Of a stretch of 22,043 bases of DNA, positions 21,342 to 22,043 are shown one piece after another; position 1 is the first letter of the stretch, and every line of letters starts with the position of its first letter. The stretch lies in contig CAZYYW010000035.1 of assembly GCA_964651445.1 (NCBI GenBank), forward strand, positions 1-22,043, given 5' to 3'. The notes beneath the pieces were generated by a model, which searched no databases, was not told the DNA's origin, and worked only from the letters and a program-made list of their open reading frames with translations. The DNA is from GCA-2746365 sp964651445. Its GTDB lineage: Bacteria > Pseudomonadota > Gammaproteobacteria > SZUA-229. The translations under genes and the position numbers were made by a program.

Positions 21342-22043
21342 CTAAAGACCTTGCTTCAAACTTGCTTCAATAAATTGGTCGAGATCGCCGTCTAAAACGG
21401 CTTGTGTATTGCCGGTTTCAACATTGGTTCTTAAATCTTTTATGCGTGACTGATCCAATACATAGGAGCGTATCTGACTGCCCCAGCCGATGTCCGATTT
21501 ACTTTCTTCTAATACTTGTTGGTCGGCATTACGGATTTGTACTTCGCGTTCATACAATTTAGCTTTTAGTTGTTTCATGGCAGCGTCTTTATTTTTATGC
21601 TGCGAACGACCACTTTGACATTGCACCACAACATTGGTCGGTACATGCGTGATGCGTACAGCAGATTCTGTTTTGTTTACATGCTGACCACCCGCACCAC
21701 TGGCGCGGTAAACATCAATACGCAAGTCGGCTGGGTTAATATCGATTTCGATATCATCATCAACTTCTGGCGAAACAAAAACCGCAGCGAAAGAGGTATG
21801 ACGACGATTACCCGAATCAAACGGTGATTTTCGAACCAGCCGATGCACACCGGTTTCGGTTCGTAAACGTCCGAAAACATAATCACCTGAGATATTAATG
21901 GTGGCGCTTTTGATGCCCGCTACGTCCCCTGCTGAGACTTCCATTAATTCTGTTTTAAACCCGTGCGACTCACCCCAACGCAGATACATACGCAATAACA
22001 TTTCTGCCCAGTCCTGCGCCTCGGTACCACCAGAGCCTGACTG
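21342..22043 (-). CDS. prfB: Peptide chain release factor 2 (partial, C-terminal part)
   Basis: RF2 ends translation at UAA and UGA codons. The minus-strand frame runs from the window edge (reading QSGSGGTEAQDWAEMLL) to a TAG at 21344-21342, about 233 codons. It includes the stop-codon recognition tripeptide SPF in KSPFDSG, which marks RF2 rather than RF1, and the GGQ motif in SGAGGQHVNKTESAVR that triggers peptide release. The residue before SGAGGQ is Ala, not the Thr of E. coli K-12. The 5' part, where many RF2 genes have a programmed +1 frameshift at an in-frame UGA, lies outside the window. The ending EASLKQGL is typical of the family. Confidence 0.97.
   Translation of the reverse strand, partial: QSGSGGTEAQDWAEMLLRMYLRWGESHGFKTELMEVSAGDVAGIKSATINISGDYVFGRLRTETGVHRLVRKSPFDSGNRRHTSFAAVFVSPEVDDDIEIDINPADLRIDVYRASGAGGQHVNKTESAVRITHVPTNVVVQCQSGRSQHKNKDAAMKQLKAKLYEREVQIRNADQQVLEESKSDIGWGSQIRSYVLDQSRIKDLRTNVETGNTQAVLDGDLDQFIEASLKQGL

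Overview
The window reads as a chromosomal core region of a gammaproteobacterium of moderate G+C content. GyrA aligns residue for residue with the E. coli numbering through the active site. SdhC and SdhD carry the E. coli-type heme and quinone residues. There is an SdhE, a YgfZ, a YajD, a YheT and a DUF1249/YqiB homologue, and prfB is followed by lysS as in E. coli. I cannot name the genus. No rRNA, tRNA, CRISPR array, complete insertion sequence or prophage gene is visible.

Layout. Positions 1-731 (minus strand) hold the start of an unrecognised gene and a probable monoheme c-type cytochrome lipoprotein. Positions 889-9230 (minus strand) are an amino-acid 'supraoperon' read in the order gyrA, serC, serA, pheA, hisC, tyrA. 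It links DNA gyrase A to serine synthesis (SerA, SerC) and to phenylalanine/tyrosine synthesis (PheA, HisC as aromatic/histidinol-phosphate aminotransferase, TyrA). The aroA-cmk-rpsA tail common in other gammaproteobacteria is not here. Positions 9497-11254 (minus strand) hold a DUF1249 gene and an unrecognised 386-residue gene separated by a strong palindromic hairpin. Positions 11255-11633 form a 379-base non-coding spacer with a long hairpin and a 146-base element bounded by 21-base perfect inverted repeats.

Positions 11634-13833 carry small unlinked genes: a Tat-exported DUF1513 lipoprotein (plus), a YajD HNH protein (minus) and a DUF4124 secreted protein (plus). Positions 13811-18359 (minus strand) are sdhC-sdhD-sdhA-sdhB-sdhE-yheT: succinate dehydrogenase (complex II), its flavinylation factor SdhE and an alpha/beta hydrolase, tightly packed with ATGA and short overlaps. 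ygfZ (plus) is divergent from sdhC and fits functionally, because YgfZ maintains Fe-S enzymes. It converges on lysS with no base between the two stop codons. lysS and the 3' part of prfB (minus strand) close the window.

Most of the window is ordinary housekeeping. I do not see a convincing new multi-gene system. The parts most worth a second look are the unrecognised 386-residue gene with hairpins at both ends, the inverted-repeat element at 11369-11514, the palindrome at 10018-10056, the composition of the supraoperon, the unusual active-site segment of SerA, and the cytochrome-like lipoprotein.
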